Assembly (NCBI RefSeq): GCF_905475345.1
Contig: NC_066589.1
Coordinates: 3,281,501 to 3,345,500, forward strand
Reading direction: 5' to 3'
Length of the DNA: 64,000 nt
Origin: Vespula vulgaris
Lineage: Eukaryota > Arthropoda > Insecta > Hymenoptera > Vespidae
Of this stretch, positions 40,254 to 54,214 are shown piece after piece; the first letter of the stretch is position 1; each line of letters starts with the position of its first letter. The position numbers and the translations under genes were made by a program. Below the pieces are notes generated by a model that did no database searches, had not been told where the DNA came from, and saw only the letters and a program-made list of their open reading frames with translations.

Positions 40254-43085
40254 TCATCGAATATCCGGACTTTCATTCTGATTTTCCGACGAACATTTTT
40301 CATTCGGCGTGTCCCCATTCTTTTTTACTTTCACACGGTTACCAAGAGGAGACCAAAGACCTCCAAGCAGCCACAAAAATACGCAAAACATACTCATCGC
40401 GGAAGTGAAATGCAAGGAACCAATGTAACTACCAGTTAAATCATGCACCATGCCTAGAAACATTACGAATAAATAAAAAAATATTTATTATATTTAAAAC
40501 TTTTCGGATAATAATTAATATTATTATTAAATCTTTACCTATGATCGGTCCCAGACTAATAGACAAAATGCCATTGCAAACCATTTGAATACCAGATGCT
40601 GCTGGTAATCTTTCTAATGGAACGTAATCTGGTATGATTAGAGCTTGAAAGACAGCCTTTGTACCCTTTGCTACTCCTACGATAACAGCAACTAGGATTA
40701 CGACGAGGTAATCATCACCCCAAATACAAAGAACTGTAAAAATATTAATATTGAATTATTTCGAAAAGAAAAAGGAAACGAACTTTTCTTAGTATTCTTT
40801 ATAATGTTACTAATCTTCCAATATGACTAATTAAAAGAGATAAGATCGTTGAAGACTAAACGAAATTAAAAAGCAAGAATGAGGATGAATTTTTCCAAAA
40901 TAAAAATCGGATTGTTACGCTCAATTTTTGAAATAACTGAAATCAACCCACCCCAAGAAATACTGCATTTTTCAGCTCGATTTCTTCTCTATCTCATTTC
41001 CAAATATTTTACGTTGTTGTACATACTCATCCTTCCGAATGTAGATCCTATCAAAGATATCACGTAAAGATATCTTGGAGTCCATTGCGCTTTTTGTGCG
41101 AGTAGAGGAATACAAAGACGTCCAGCGATATCAAAGGCAGCTTGGATAGACATTATAGTCGCAATCTCTTTTATTTCTAATCCTGATACTTTTTCGAGAA
41201 CGAAAGGCATCAACGCATTGAAGTTCGTCTCAGCTACCAAGGATATGCCCATACCTATTTTCAAGGAGAAAAAGCTTTTACTTTTTATTATTTCAAATGA
41301 AATAATTATCTCATATCTTTTCTTTTTCTTTTTACCTATCACCACTAAAATATAACGTAAATCTTGCAAAAGCATGAGATCCAGATTAGCCGAGATCTTT
41401 TGAAAAAAGCTACGTTTCTTTTTTGTCTTGGCTTCTTTAAAAAACTTCTCCAAATTTTCTTGTTTTTTAATCTGTTCTTGGTTGTTCAATAACTGGCACT
41501 CGACAACATATTTTTCGACGTCACTTTCATTTTCATTTGACACCGTAGTATTTTTCACATCATAGTCCTATCGAAATAATGTTCAATATTATTATATAAA
41601 TGACAATACTGTTTGACACTTATCGTGTAAGTTTTACTGCCGACAAATACATATCTTTTGTTTTATCGATAAAGTACAGATAGTAAAGTATTAAGGTGTA
41701 AACATTGAATTACCTCAGTTGTTATGTTGTCCTTATTTACGAACGGTCTTAACAAGCAAACACCCACGAAAGAATTCGCAGCGATTCCAGCGAAAATTAA
41801 TAAAGTTCCCGTAGTAGCGTATGCATCTAAAAGCTTCACTATTAAAAGTGGCATTAGAATAGGACCAAGACCGGTCAAGGTAACGCAAAGTCCCATTGCT
41901 ATGTTACGTTTTTTTCTAAAATATGTGTTTAATGCTAAACTCGTTGCTGGATAGTTGATTCCTTGTCCGATTCCTAATTCAAAACAAACGATAAAAAGAT
42001 TATGCAAAACAAAAAAATTATGTACATAGATAAGTATGATATTTTTATTAAAAAAAGATGTTATTTTTATTTTGTTCAATTACCGATAATAACGCAATAG
42101 CCTACAATGATGGTAGGAAGAGAGAGAGCGAATGCCGTAGTACATATTCCAATGACGACTGTGAAACTACCAAAAAAAGCGACTTTGCGAAATGAAAATT
42201 TCTTCATCATGGGTCCACTTATCAAGCCCAGGCTGCAGCATATCGTACCGTTTAAATGAAGTATCAAGGATGTTTGCGTCGCGCTGATACCGAGACTCGT
42301 GAAACGCTTTCCAAAAATAAGACCGTAACATTGTTGAATAGGCAGTACAGATAGCTATACAATGAAACAAACAAGTTATTGTCGTGTATAATCGTTCATT
42401 TTTTAAAAAATGAATACCTCCACTCGTAATATTGAGACTCTTCTATATCGTTGGTACTCGTCGCTTGTTATTAAGTATAGTATACAACGTTGTTAGGATT
42501 TAAGAATAGATATCATATCGCAAAGATATGAAAATTTATTTTTTCTTAAGAATGTGACATATCTACGATTGTCTACAAAAGTTTTGTAATTTCGAACTTA
42601 TCCGCGTTATCGAATGAGACAAAGAAAACTGACGATTGAATAATTAATTACATGAAACGATTGAATCATAAATTTTCTATCATTTTTCAAATGTTTATTA
42701 ACTTGAAAGATGAATAAAGGACTTTTTAATATACTATATTAAATTTAAATACATGATTCTATTAAACTAAAAAAAAAAGAGAAGAGAAAATTAATCGATT
42801 ATCGTGTATCACATTAGTATATCGTAGGCCATAAAAGATAATTAGACGAATAACGAGAGATTCCGATAGAAAGTAGGAATGGTAAAAAAAAAAAAAAACA
42901 AAATAATACATTAAAATAGATATAACTAATGTATAATACACATATACTCTTATCAACTTCTTAGATATTTTGAGATGCACTTCAAATTGAGAAATATGGG
43001 AGATAAGGCACGGACTTACATTAATAATGGTGACTCCAAGAACGACCATCCAAGCCCAGCCTCTGTCAGCCTCACAACGAGTCAT
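40254..43085 (-). CDS. Monocarboxylate-transporter-like MFS protein B (SLC16-type)
   Basis: Seven exons in phase, transcription order: 43020-43085, 42084-42354, 41714-41973, 41336-41567, 41027-41254, 40539-40733 and 40254-40453, giving 483 aa. The N-terminal signature is altered, with ADRGWAW where DGG[WFY][GA]W is usual, so the first glycine is replaced by Arg. The second signature region, YFRKKRNIAMGLCVTLTGLG, is kept. The loop between helices 6 and 7 is short and Lys/Glu-rich (KKQENLEKFFKEAK). The C-terminal half follows the family pattern (LVAETNFNALMPFVL, YVPLERLPAASGIQMV), ending in a hydrophilic tail. Exon 2 is 271 nt, exactly as in transporter A, which indicates recent common ancestry. 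Substrate unknown. An upstream exon supplying a longer N-terminus cannot be excluded. Confidence 0.85.
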
Positions 43086-45787
43086 GATATCGATTTTACC
43101 GATCAGTTTCGAAATTTTTCACGAGTAAATTCTTTCTATTGTCTCTCTTTGAAGGCTCGTCTTCGAGTAATCTGCAGACTGTAGCTTTTATAAAATTGAT
43201 CAGTATACAAATCAGGATGGAGAGATAGAGAGAAAGAAAGAGAGAGAGAGGAGAGAGAAAAAGAGAGATAAGATACCAGATGGATTTTTTGATAGGAACA
43301 TGAAGATAGAACGAGAAAGATAGAGAGACTAAGAAAGAAAAAAAATTAATCAGTCTTCCCACACGTACATGCAAATATTATTCATGCTTACCTATACCTG
43401 ACTGTCTATTGATATATATTATTTCAACGATTTCGGTACCATGTGCCATTTGAGCGACAAAAAGGGTTGGGTAAGGTTTTAAAAAATTGTTCCGTTCTAG
43501 CAGTAGAATTTTAACACATCTGCAAAGAGAATTTTTTAATTTTGCATGGTTTATTGAAAATTTTATATCTTCGTAATATTTTTGTTTTTTTTTTGAAACA
43601 GGCGTATCGTTTTACATGTTATATAGTATAATTAATTTTAATTCACAAGAATTGGCAATTCCTTTTATAGTTAGTATAATAAATAAAATATGAGTCATTT
43701 TTATAGTGTCCTTTTTAAAACTCAAATTTCAGCGTGTCGACACTATATAGTTGATAATACTTTAACGTTAGATAACTGGAGTAGAAATAAGACGGAGCAC
43801 ATCTTAATGGACACTTTAATCGGCTGAATTGCTTCTACTCTCTTACGTATATTCATAGTATATATTCGATCTAGTTCTGGTTAATGATAGATAATAGTCT
43901 TATCGTTCCGTGTCAACTTAATATTTTTTTTATGACATATTTTGTTTTCGCTACGTGATATGTTCAATTAAAAACCATTGCTTATCGATTAATCTAAAAA
44001 GTACGATACTGCATAATTATTTCATTTTATCACATTAACAGTACGAAAATGGTTGATTTTCTTCGATAGAAAATCGATCTTTTGATCGATCGATCGATTG
44101 AATGATTTGATTTCCTGTTTACTTGTATTTGAATTTTTCATATTATTAAGAATAATTATCGTTTCTTGCAATATACCAACATCCGTGTAACAGAAGTATT
44201 GAATATTTATGAGCACATCGTTCTTACGCGAACTGTTTGCTAGTTATAAATAACGCGCATGAGCGTCTATTCATTATTTCTTTTTTTGACGTTGTTATTT
44301 GATAAATAATTAATGTCTTTTTGCTCGTTTTGCCCATGATTGTTCGTTCATATTAATGTAACACAAATAATAATTAAACATTTCATAGAAATGAACTAAA
44401 TCGTCGAATAAACGATACCATTTAATTATTAGAAAAATTCATGTTGTTCGTTCAGTCTTTTTTTTCCTCTTGGTATTTTTCCAGTTTATATACTTCCATG
44501 CTTCAATAATCACGTGGAAGAAATAAAGACGATTACGTTACGGTACGTTTCAACACGAACTGCGATCGTTTCGAGACTAACTCTCGTGAGTCAACGATGA
44601 TACGATTGAAACCGGCTTCGGAAAATGTATTCCAGAGTGTGCTGTCCCTTTCATATTCGTATCTTCGTCTTATGTTATCTACGTTTCGAGGCATACGTTC
44701 GAAGCCGGTTACGCTCGAGACGCCTCCTTTATTCTTACTTCCAAAGCGGTTTCAACTTCTCTTTCTTATCGACGGATTTTTGAGTTTTGTGAATTCGAAA
44801 TAATCATGCCGAACAGAAAATATCTGATTAGCAAATATTTAGAATTCAGTATTTCGGAGCATCTGTTATAATACCGATTTATCATAAAGCAAGTAATCAG
44901 AAAGTCCTTGTGCAAGATATATTCATCTTATATCGTAATAAATTCGAATGGAAAATGAATTATTTCTCTTATTAAAAAATATTAAAGAGAAGATATTGTC
45001 GAAAATCTAGTAGGATGAACCTAATCAATTGCATATGAATTGGCTTGGTGGTGAATGATCGATAGCATTTGAAATGTATAACTGACATGTGCAGGGAAAA
45101 AGTAATAAAATATTAAAGAAATGTCAATGATCGCGCGCAATTTTTATTATTTGTAATATAAGTTAAAAAGTAAATATTTTCCATCATTCGTTAGAATCGA
45201 TATAAAGAGATCACCTATTGTATGTGGTATTCCCGCAATGATAAAAGAGATCATAAGAATGATAATAGATCTCTGATGTAATGTTAAATTAACGATAAGA
45301 CATAATACGTATAAATTCTTAGAATCCGTAATTGTGCACCATTATAGCGTTGAGAGAATGGTGATGGAATGATCTAACGCTATTCTCGGTTTAATTTACA
45401 TACGCCTAATCTCGTCAATAGTGATACCGGAAAGACAAATAATAAAATAATCTACATAGTGATTAAATGTCTCCTAATTGATACTATCGCTTCCATTTTA
45501 ATACAAAAAAATATGAATGAACTTGAAGGAGCGTTGAGGAGTGGGAAAGAAATAATTAAAATCCATGATCGTGTTTAAGTGCATTTCTATCATTTAATAT
45601 ATATGGAGTCATAAAATGTAAAACTACTAGTCAATAGCGTATAAATAAAAGTATTATATATCGCAAATTGGATTAATACTTGAATTACTATACAAGATCG
45701 ATCATTCTATCATCCAAGATGGATCTTTTAAATCTGAATGAGCGCTCATATAAATACTTCGCTCTCGTTAAAAAAAATAACAACTCG
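43086..45787. other. Intergenic between transporters B and C
   Basis: A GA-rich purine tract lies at 43220-43268, about 135 bp upstream of the start of transporter B. No coding exon or RNA gene was seen in the rest, which includes the 3' UTR of transporter C. Confidence 0.6.
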
Positions 45788-48589
45788 TTATTCTATTGTA
45801 CTCTTATGTGTTTCTTCAATCAAGTCGCGTTTCCTTTTACGTAGGCCGAAATATGAGAACTCAACAGTCCACGAGACAAAAGTCAGAATGATCAGGCTCG
45901 TCATTACGTGAATGCATATTCTGTAGCTCTGTGTGTAGTCTCGTATATATCCTGCATTAACATAAAAACGTTTTCTTCTAATATTGATTATCCTTCCTAT
46001 GACTCACACGAACATTCGTACGAATAATGACGAAAATTGTTCAGAATAACTTGCAGTTACTTACCAATAAGTGGACTCATAGCAACAACGAATATACCCT
46101 TCGAAACCATAAATATTCCAAAAGCACTTGGGAGTTTCTTTAGAGAGCAACATTCGGAGATACTGAGGTTTAAATTGACCAAAGTAGCTCCACGCAAAAA
46201 TCCTATTATTATGAATATCACTATCAAGGTCGTTCCTTTTGTTCGCTCGGCCAATACTGAAAAAAGATGGATGTAGAAGAGATAATTAGTAATATTTTGA
46301 ATGAGTCTGTTATGATATTAAGACTATTGATATTAATGAAAAAGCTTACCGGAACGTCCAAAACCAACCATGACCGAACAAATCCAAAATATCGATCTCT
46401 TCTTCAAGCCAAACTTATCGAAGATCGTTGGTAACGTCAGACGTGCGAGGATGTCCGTAAAAGCAGTGAGGGATAAACAAAAAGCGACTTCCGCCTTGGT
46501 CATTCCTATCGATCGTCAAGTATCTCGAGGAGTCTAGCTAAATTCTAAGTAGTGCCGTAGCGAGGCTTAGGTTTCATTAGATGGTCGATTTGATCCTTTA
46601 CAAGTTCGCAAAGTTTTCAACAATATAATCAAAAATAAAAGCTTCAATCAATTTTTTTTACTTTCGTTTTTTTTTTTTTTATAAAAATAAAACTCGAGCT
46701 GCGTCGACTTTTTCAAGATTTAAATGAATCTTTGAAGAGCGTTAGATCGATCGATCGACGGACCACCAACGTCCCTTGCTACGATACCGCTCATGAATTC
46801 TTTTGCTAGGCGATACTAACCGATGCTCGAGAGGAAAAATGGAGTCATCAACTTGAAATTTGATTCTGCCACGTAATAGAGGCTAGTACCTATAATTACG
46901 TTCAGATAGACCGTATCTTTGAGAAGATCCAAGTCGAAAGTTTTCTTTAATTTGCCAAAGCACGTTGTTTTTTTATCATTCTCATCGTCCTCGACCTCGA
47001 TGATTTTTGAATCGTTCTTCGTTTCGCTTCTTTTTCTACCGTCCGTTTCATGACTCGTATCATTCGTCACTTTACGTAGAGACATTGAATATTTTTGCAG
47101 CAAAGCATCCTTCTCCTTTGGCTCTGTGATTTTCTATATAAATCGTTTGATAAACAAACGTCATTATATTTTCACAAGTATCAGTCGTACAGTAACCTTT
47201 TTTGACATGTTATTTCGAAATGGATAACATGTTTTTTTGAGATAAATATTTTCACGTCATAACGATCGATGGATTTCAAGATAAAATTTGTACATTACTT
47301 TAGGTTTTGAGACTTCTTTTCGAGTTTCCAAAGACTTCAAAAGACAGGCACCGACTACCGAATGAAGTGCCCATGCACTTATAATTAACATTGTTCCACG
47401 AAATCCGTAGGATCTTAGAAGTACGTGAACGAGCTGTAATAAAAAAGATACATATTTTATCGAGTAATTATATATCTGTGTGGATTAGTGATCGTTACAT
47501 GAATCATTTTACGGACTTGCGGTACCAACATCATTGCCAAGGTTGTTCCAGCCATTGAGAAGCCCACCGCTTGTCCGCGTTTCTTGTCGAAGAAAGTGTT
47601 CAAGGCTACAAAGGCGGATGCGATCGCGATTCCTGTACCAAAGCCTGTCGTAACGCGATAAATTGCTACTATGATATATATTGTCATACATATATCGAAG
47701 ATCATAGAAAAATTGTAATTTTTTTGAAATTCATTGTTTCTATTTGAGAAAGTCAACGAATATGTGACTTAAATCACTTTTCAAATTATTAACATTGTAT
47801 AATAAATAGTTGTAATCGTTATTTAATGTATGCGAAAGCATAATTATTTACCTCCTAAAATACTATAAGTACATATCAAATAAAACATGCTGTCCGCCCT
47901 GGAAGTCAACATAAGACCTGTGCAACTCAGTAGTGAACCAAAGAATGCGACTTTTCTGTAAGAATATTTCTTCAACAATGGTCCAACAAAGAGACCTACG
48001 AAAAAGAGGGAGAAATCGTTTCATTTGTACGAATCGATGATTGAAATAGGTCTTTCAACTTTTTATGTCAATATAAAAACATCCAACGCAAAATAATTAG
48101 ATATTACGAAACAATATAAAACAATGAATGAAAACCGAATGGTTACCTGAAAAATTGACGATAGCGTCAAGTATGCTCATTATCATTGACGTTCCAGTAG
48201 ATTCAATATGGAGATCTTCTAAAAGATCTTGGAAGAGAAGACCAAAAGATGGATCCAATGATCTCAAGGAGAGCTAACCGTATATTATTAAATTAATATA
48301 TATACTATAATTTTGTATTAATTAACAAAGAAATATGAATATATTCATATTTCTTAGATAACAAAGAATATATTCATGACATGTTCATGAATATATTCAT
48401 ATTTCTTTGTTAATTAGACGCATGTACATACGCATGAGTGTGTATGAGAAACCGAAGAAAATTAGATGATTTTGATCTGATATAAAAAAAATTCGAACTT
48501 ACCGAGATTAAACTACTACCTAGGCAAACGAACCAGCCCCAACCACCATCCGGTGCCTTTTTCTTTGTATCCTCATGCGAGTTCTTCAT
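45788..48589 (-). CDS. Monocarboxylate-transporter-like MFS protein C (SLC16-type)
   Basis: Nine exons in phase, transcription order: 48503-48589, 48147-48273, 47852-47995, 47499-47644, 47299-47433, 46821-47133, 46350-46505, 46065-46256 and 45788-45951, giving 487 aa. It begins MKNSHEDTKKKAPDGGWGWF, carrying the complete SLC16 signature at the start of helix 1, and has FFDKKRGQAVGFSMAG as the second signature. The inter-domain loop (exons 5-6) is charged (KIIEVEDDENDKK). Its exons 2 and 3 (127 + 144 nt) together equal the single 271-nt exon 2 of A and B, so one intron was gained here or lost there. Last exons (192 and 164 nt) match A exactly. Substrate unknown; the gene appears intact. Confidence 0.88.
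48319..48416. repeat. Perfect 30-bp inverted repeat in transporter C intron 1
   Basis: Arms at 48319-48348 and 48387-48416 are exact reverse complements over 30 bp, separated by 38 bp. Each arm contains the self-complementary core ATGAATATATTCAT, and the left side extends to a 28-bp palindrome at 48329-48356. It lies wholly inside the first intron of transporter C (48274-48502). It could be a remnant of a small inverted-repeat element or a cruciform-forming hairpin. Confidence 0.85.
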
Positions 48590-51500
48590 TTTCAGCGAGA
48601 GAGGATTTCTGAAATGCGCACGTTCGATCGTGATTACGAATTGGACTGAAATTAACTTGGCACGTGTTACGATTGAAGATTCAGTGTGGTAGAAGGTTTC
48701 TGCTTTTGATCACATAAACGAGCGAAACAGTCACTACTGATGATAACTATCACTTTATTTAACAATCGTTGATTGCTCGATATACTTAATCTATCGATTT
48801 TCTCTCACTTCTTTTATCGATACTTTCTTTGTTAATATCCGATTAGCACCTACCGCGTAAATCATCGTCCGTCCATTCGTCCATTTATTTGTTCGTTGCT
48901 TTGCTTCACTTATCGTTTTTATCTCTGTTTTAGCATATACCACTCAAAGGAAAAGATAATTCGTTAAAACATTCGTTTATACGTAACCAATCCAACAGAC
49001 TGTAGATGCTCCATCTTAAGAAATCTTTTGAAACGACATGATTCATCAAGCCATTTATCATTCGTGAAGAAGGTATCTTCGATAATCACTATACTTTTCT
49101 TTATTTAATCGATAAATTGAGATTATTTTCTATCATTATCGAGAAATCAGATTATTCAGGAAGATTATATTTTCTGACAATGAAGAATATCTTATAAAAT
49201 TCATTCAAACTACAATAAATTATATATAATACGCAATCGTTTCCATCCACTGTTATTACGAATCCCAACTGTTATTACAAATTCACTTCTTGTTATCGGT
49301 ACGAATGGTTGTTATCTTGTAATTAGCAGTATCGATTCAACGATTAAAATATTTTTCATTTTACGTACGTAGATATCCATGAAGATACACCGATGCACTT
49401 GTCTTTTGAACGACAAATATTTGCATTATATATATATTATACACGAGAACGTTGATTCTTGCTTCGCTATAAGGATCACGAGTTATCCTGTGAGTAAAAT
49501 AACTTCATCTGCTCTCTCTACGGCCGACAGCGAGACTTGATAACATTTATCGTATGTCCGACTATTTCTAGTGTGTCGTCCACTACTGGTCGACCTTCTT
49601 TCCGCTACGTTTTACACACGACGCACGACGCACAAACAGCGGAAGGATCACGATAATGAAAAGAACGAACAGCGAACCAGCGGGCGTTTCTAATCACTGG
49701 CTATCTCGCTTCTCTACTATTTCTTTCATTTTTCTTTCGTCCTGTATATTCGTATTCGACTCGCGTTTGTCTTTCGCATAATTTCATATCGTGCGATTGT
49801 TAGCATAAATTTAAATTTCCTGTGCAGAAGTTCGCCTGCCGAATAGGTTCAACTGATTGACATAATGATGCTGTTAAAATTAAAACTATCAAATCCGTAA
49901 AAATGATAGATTTCAGATTTCTTATTTTATAATCACTAAAGTCATAATCAAGATAAAGATATAAGTTAAAAGCTATTTTTATTACTGTAAAATTAAATAA
50001 ATTAAAAATAATAAAGAATAAATTGTTTTATCCAAATTGACGAATATAGTAAAAATATGTTAATAGTTCTAGTGTGAATTTTTCTTATATTTGATTTCTC
50101 GTTTATTCGTATGATTTCTTTTTTGATTATCATTTCACTTTATTTTATGTAATTAACATATGTTGAAGGTGAAATTTATTCGTATATGTATATACGTAAT
50201 GAAATGTTACAATCCTGCCACGCAAAGACTTCCGAATGGGAAGTCGAATAAAATAATTCGATAAATGCGGCCGAAAAACTCGTTTGCTACACCTACCGGC
50301 ACTAACAAGGGAAAGGTGGTTTTATGAGGTTGCGTATAAGACCTGGACGGAATAAAATATACTCGTATATACAATTATACCTACAGTCGAACAAGAGTAT
50401 TAAGATGTTCGTCAGGAATGTGCATGTACATATGTAACGTTGAAATCAAATAGAGATATGTATAATACATATACGTCGAAGAAGGTTACGAGTACGAATT
50501 CTGTTGAATTTATTAACATAAAAATTTAAATAATCTCTGTCGCTCTTTTGTGCTGTCTACATGTATGTATGTATATATCTATGTTTAAGTATATATGTAT
50601 ATATCTATGATTATTTCATCGATAAGATGCCTTTTGACATTTTGAACAATTTCTTGTTTGGTATATAATTGGATATTAATGGATTATATAATGATATTAA
50701 TATAAATGGAAATAGCTTGATCATTTTCTTTAATATAGTTGAGTTGCATTACGAAACGTAATGTGTTTTAATATTTGATTTATTGGGAATATCTGGAAAC
50801 ACCTATTTATCGATGATGATACGACCGTATTAATATTACAGAGTATAATAGGAAAGACGATATTATTCCGTAGCATCGGATTGACAGTGGTAATATACTA
50901 TGTTGTATCACAGCCAATAATCTCTAAGAGAATATGAATCAACCGCAAGATCCATTTATATGGTTTTACAGCAAATAAAATATCTGTCTTCGTTACTTTT
51001 ATCGATATCTTACCTATTTGTCATTAACGTCAATTTTTAATTATTAGTATAAATCAATGCATCAAGGCACGCTTTACAATTTCATTTATAATTTATTATT
51101 TATTCATTAATCTACTCATTAATAGCTTGCGAAAATAGAGCTGTAATTTTTTTTTCTTATTAATTTTTTCGTTACAACGTAAAATGAAGTTGAATCACAA
51201 ATGTATTATACTATTTAAATGTATTAATCTATATGTATTGTACCATTAATGTTAATGTTAATCTGATACTTTAATATTATGCAAATTACTAGTTCCTTAT
51301 TTAAGATATATGAAATTAAAATAAAATACATTATGAATAGACACAAATTTTAAGTTTTTATTCCAGCAGAATTTTGATGACTATAATATAACTTTAGTGT
51401 ACAGTGAGTGTTCAATGTTGGATGACTTTAATAAACAAAAGGTTAAATACAATGTAATTAATAATGCAGTTTTTAAAAATATATAAATTTCTGTTAAAAT

Positions 51501-54214
51501 AATATCGAATCAGTGCAAGATATATTTTTTATATATTATTCATACTTCGAATATAACTATATTGAAGCTGCACCTGAAGATATGCAATTATTATACCGAT
51601 GCAACTGCAGCGAAACGATCACTTTATTTTTTTCCATTGATGTTAAAATAAATATAAAATCATTTATGATCAATACGTTAACACTTTTAAATAATGCATT
51701 AATAAGTGATTGACAATAACTGATCTTTTTTATTTGAATTTTAAGTTTACGTCGAAGACAGACTAAACATGGAAGAAGATATCCATAAAGATAGTATTTT
51801 CTCCTTGCAGATTGTCAATTGTATTCGAAACTAATTTTAAGCAAATAAGATATTCTTCAATACATTTAAGATCAGTTTCTTATAATAGATCATCTTTTAT
51901 TTCAAGAATTTCACTTGCTTTTATGATTTTGTTTCGTAAATGAGCAATGCAGACATGGAAGTATGAAGATACAGACATTCGTCAGGCGCAACGATACGGC
52001 GGTCGTCTCAGTAAAAAGTAACTTAATTAATTTTTATATATCTATACTAAACTTATGATGACAGTTATGTAGTGCATGTTCTCATAATTATTGAAGAAGT
52101 TGAAGACATATATTTCTTGGAAACTTTTGCTATGTGTTCTTCTTGCGCAAGAATTATTGTTAGAACACGTATGTTTTACTATAATTTTCATGTTTTGTCA
52201 CGTGTTGTTTTCTCAGACCGAGACTTAGAAATTAACGAAGAGGAGCCATTGAATCAAAACGCAACTATATATATTCGATTTCTATCTTATTAGTCTGATA
52301 AATTTTTTTGGTCTAATAATTTTCTTACATCGCACAGTGATTATAGCTGATAAAATTTACAAATTAAAAATCTTTTAATTCTTAGTTTACAATTGATCAA
52401 ATACACGAAGATATATTTAGGGTAAGTCAAATAGAGTACATGTTCTGAGCGCCAATATTAGGAAGGGGAGGGAAAAGTCGAAAAAAATAATATTCTAGTA
52501 TTCTCCAGAATAAAAATCGTTAATAGAGAAATAGAAAAGAAAAGGTGGAATTGGAATGATACACGTATTCAAAGAAGGCGTAATTTCCGCGTTTGTTCTA
52601 GACCATATTTACGTTAGATATGTCTCTGCAAATACGTTTCTTTAAATAATTATTGAAAAATATATTACCCTGATAATATTTTCAGTCGTTTCATTTATAT
52701 TACTTTCTATGAAGAAGAATTTCTTATCTAACAAAGTTTCAGAAGCAAAGGATGAACTATGCTGGTATTTAAATCGTATCTTCATTAAACAAAAAAACTA
52801 TTTTACTTCGAAAAAAAAGAACAAGGCAAACAATTTATTCAGCAGAAAAAATGGTAAGGCGCCGTTTAAAGCTTTCTGTCTTTCTCCGTTCCTTCTCATA
52901 AGTCTAGATGATCATAAGCAATATTTCATAATAACTAAGTAACATAATCTGCCTATATTAGTTACGACACAAAAATGTAGCTTCTATAACACTCTGTCAG
53001 TTTTAATTACTGCGATTTACATACAAGTGCTATTTTCTTGGATTTTTAACTGTAAAAGCGCTGTAAAAACTAACAAAAAAGTCCAAATGGATCACATATA
53101 TTTTGGCTGTATTAATAGCCACAAAGTCACTATGTTAGTGATCAGAAAAATCAACAGCCTCAGATCAACAAAGTATCAAATGCAAAAAAAGTAGTACATT
53201 TTTTAAGAAAGTAGCTATAATCTAGCTGTAATTTATATGTAATTATCAGTTTTATGTTAAATTTAGCATGTATCAGTGATGTGTATAGTTCTATAATCAC
53301 TGCGTTCTCATAGGAATCTGTCTCCATTTTAGTATACTTATATGTGTGTTATAAATTGCAATAATTTGTACCGATTAATTGAATTAATCTTTTAATTTGG
53401 TCTAAGTTTAGTGAGAAGAAACTTTCGGGTTATTAGTGGTCCAATATCAATTGAAGTAAAATATTTTTTTGATTCTTTTTCTATTTTTTTCACGTAATTT
53501 AAAGATTAAAATCTACTTGTCATAGAATATTGATTATACATATAAGAAACATTATCCATTTTTTAGTTTAGTGTTTATCTTTTTATTTTATTCTGTCATT
53601 GCCATAATGCGGTTGTGACAACATTTTTACAGAAAAATACTTGTGCAGCTAAATGACTGTGACATCGTTTTCAAAACTGTTGTCTTACTTTTGTTGCTAT
53701 AACTTTGTCAAAAATCAAAATGACATTGCAGTTGTGATAGACAAAAAAGCTGCAATTTAAGCTGCGACAACGTTATCGCCGACGTTTCAAAACTTGACTT
53801 GGATAATGATGGGTATTTACTACGGTGACGTCGAATACACAGATAACGGAATTTTTTGAATCGTTTGTTACTTGTCTCGTTTAGTCGTTGAAGTCTGTCT
53901 CAGAAATCTGTCTTTCTCATTATCGTAAAACTCTTCCTGTGAAACGACCGCAACTATATTACACGATACTGGACGTTAAAAGAAAAAAGATAGAGAAAGA
54001 GATATAGAAAAGAAGAGACACAAATAATTTTGAATTTGAAATCGAATGTTCGAATAATCACGTTAAATATTATAACTTTTGCGAAGAAACAATTAAAGAT
54101 AATAAAAGCAAGTGTCAATAAGTTTATCGAGCCATTGTGCTCATATTTCGTAATTCGTAAGAGTGAAATGACAAATTGCTGACAACAGCAAAGAGGAACG
54201 GTAGAACAACAGAA
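48590..54214. other. Intergenic region between divergent transporters C and D
   Basis: A 5.6-kb gap separates the start codons of minus-strand transporter C and plus-strand transporter D, so it holds both promoters. No coding exon, RNA gene or mobile element was recognised. CpG-containing sequence near 49500-49700 could be part of the transporter C promoter. The 53800-54200 part would include the 5' UTR of transporter D. Confidence 0.55.
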
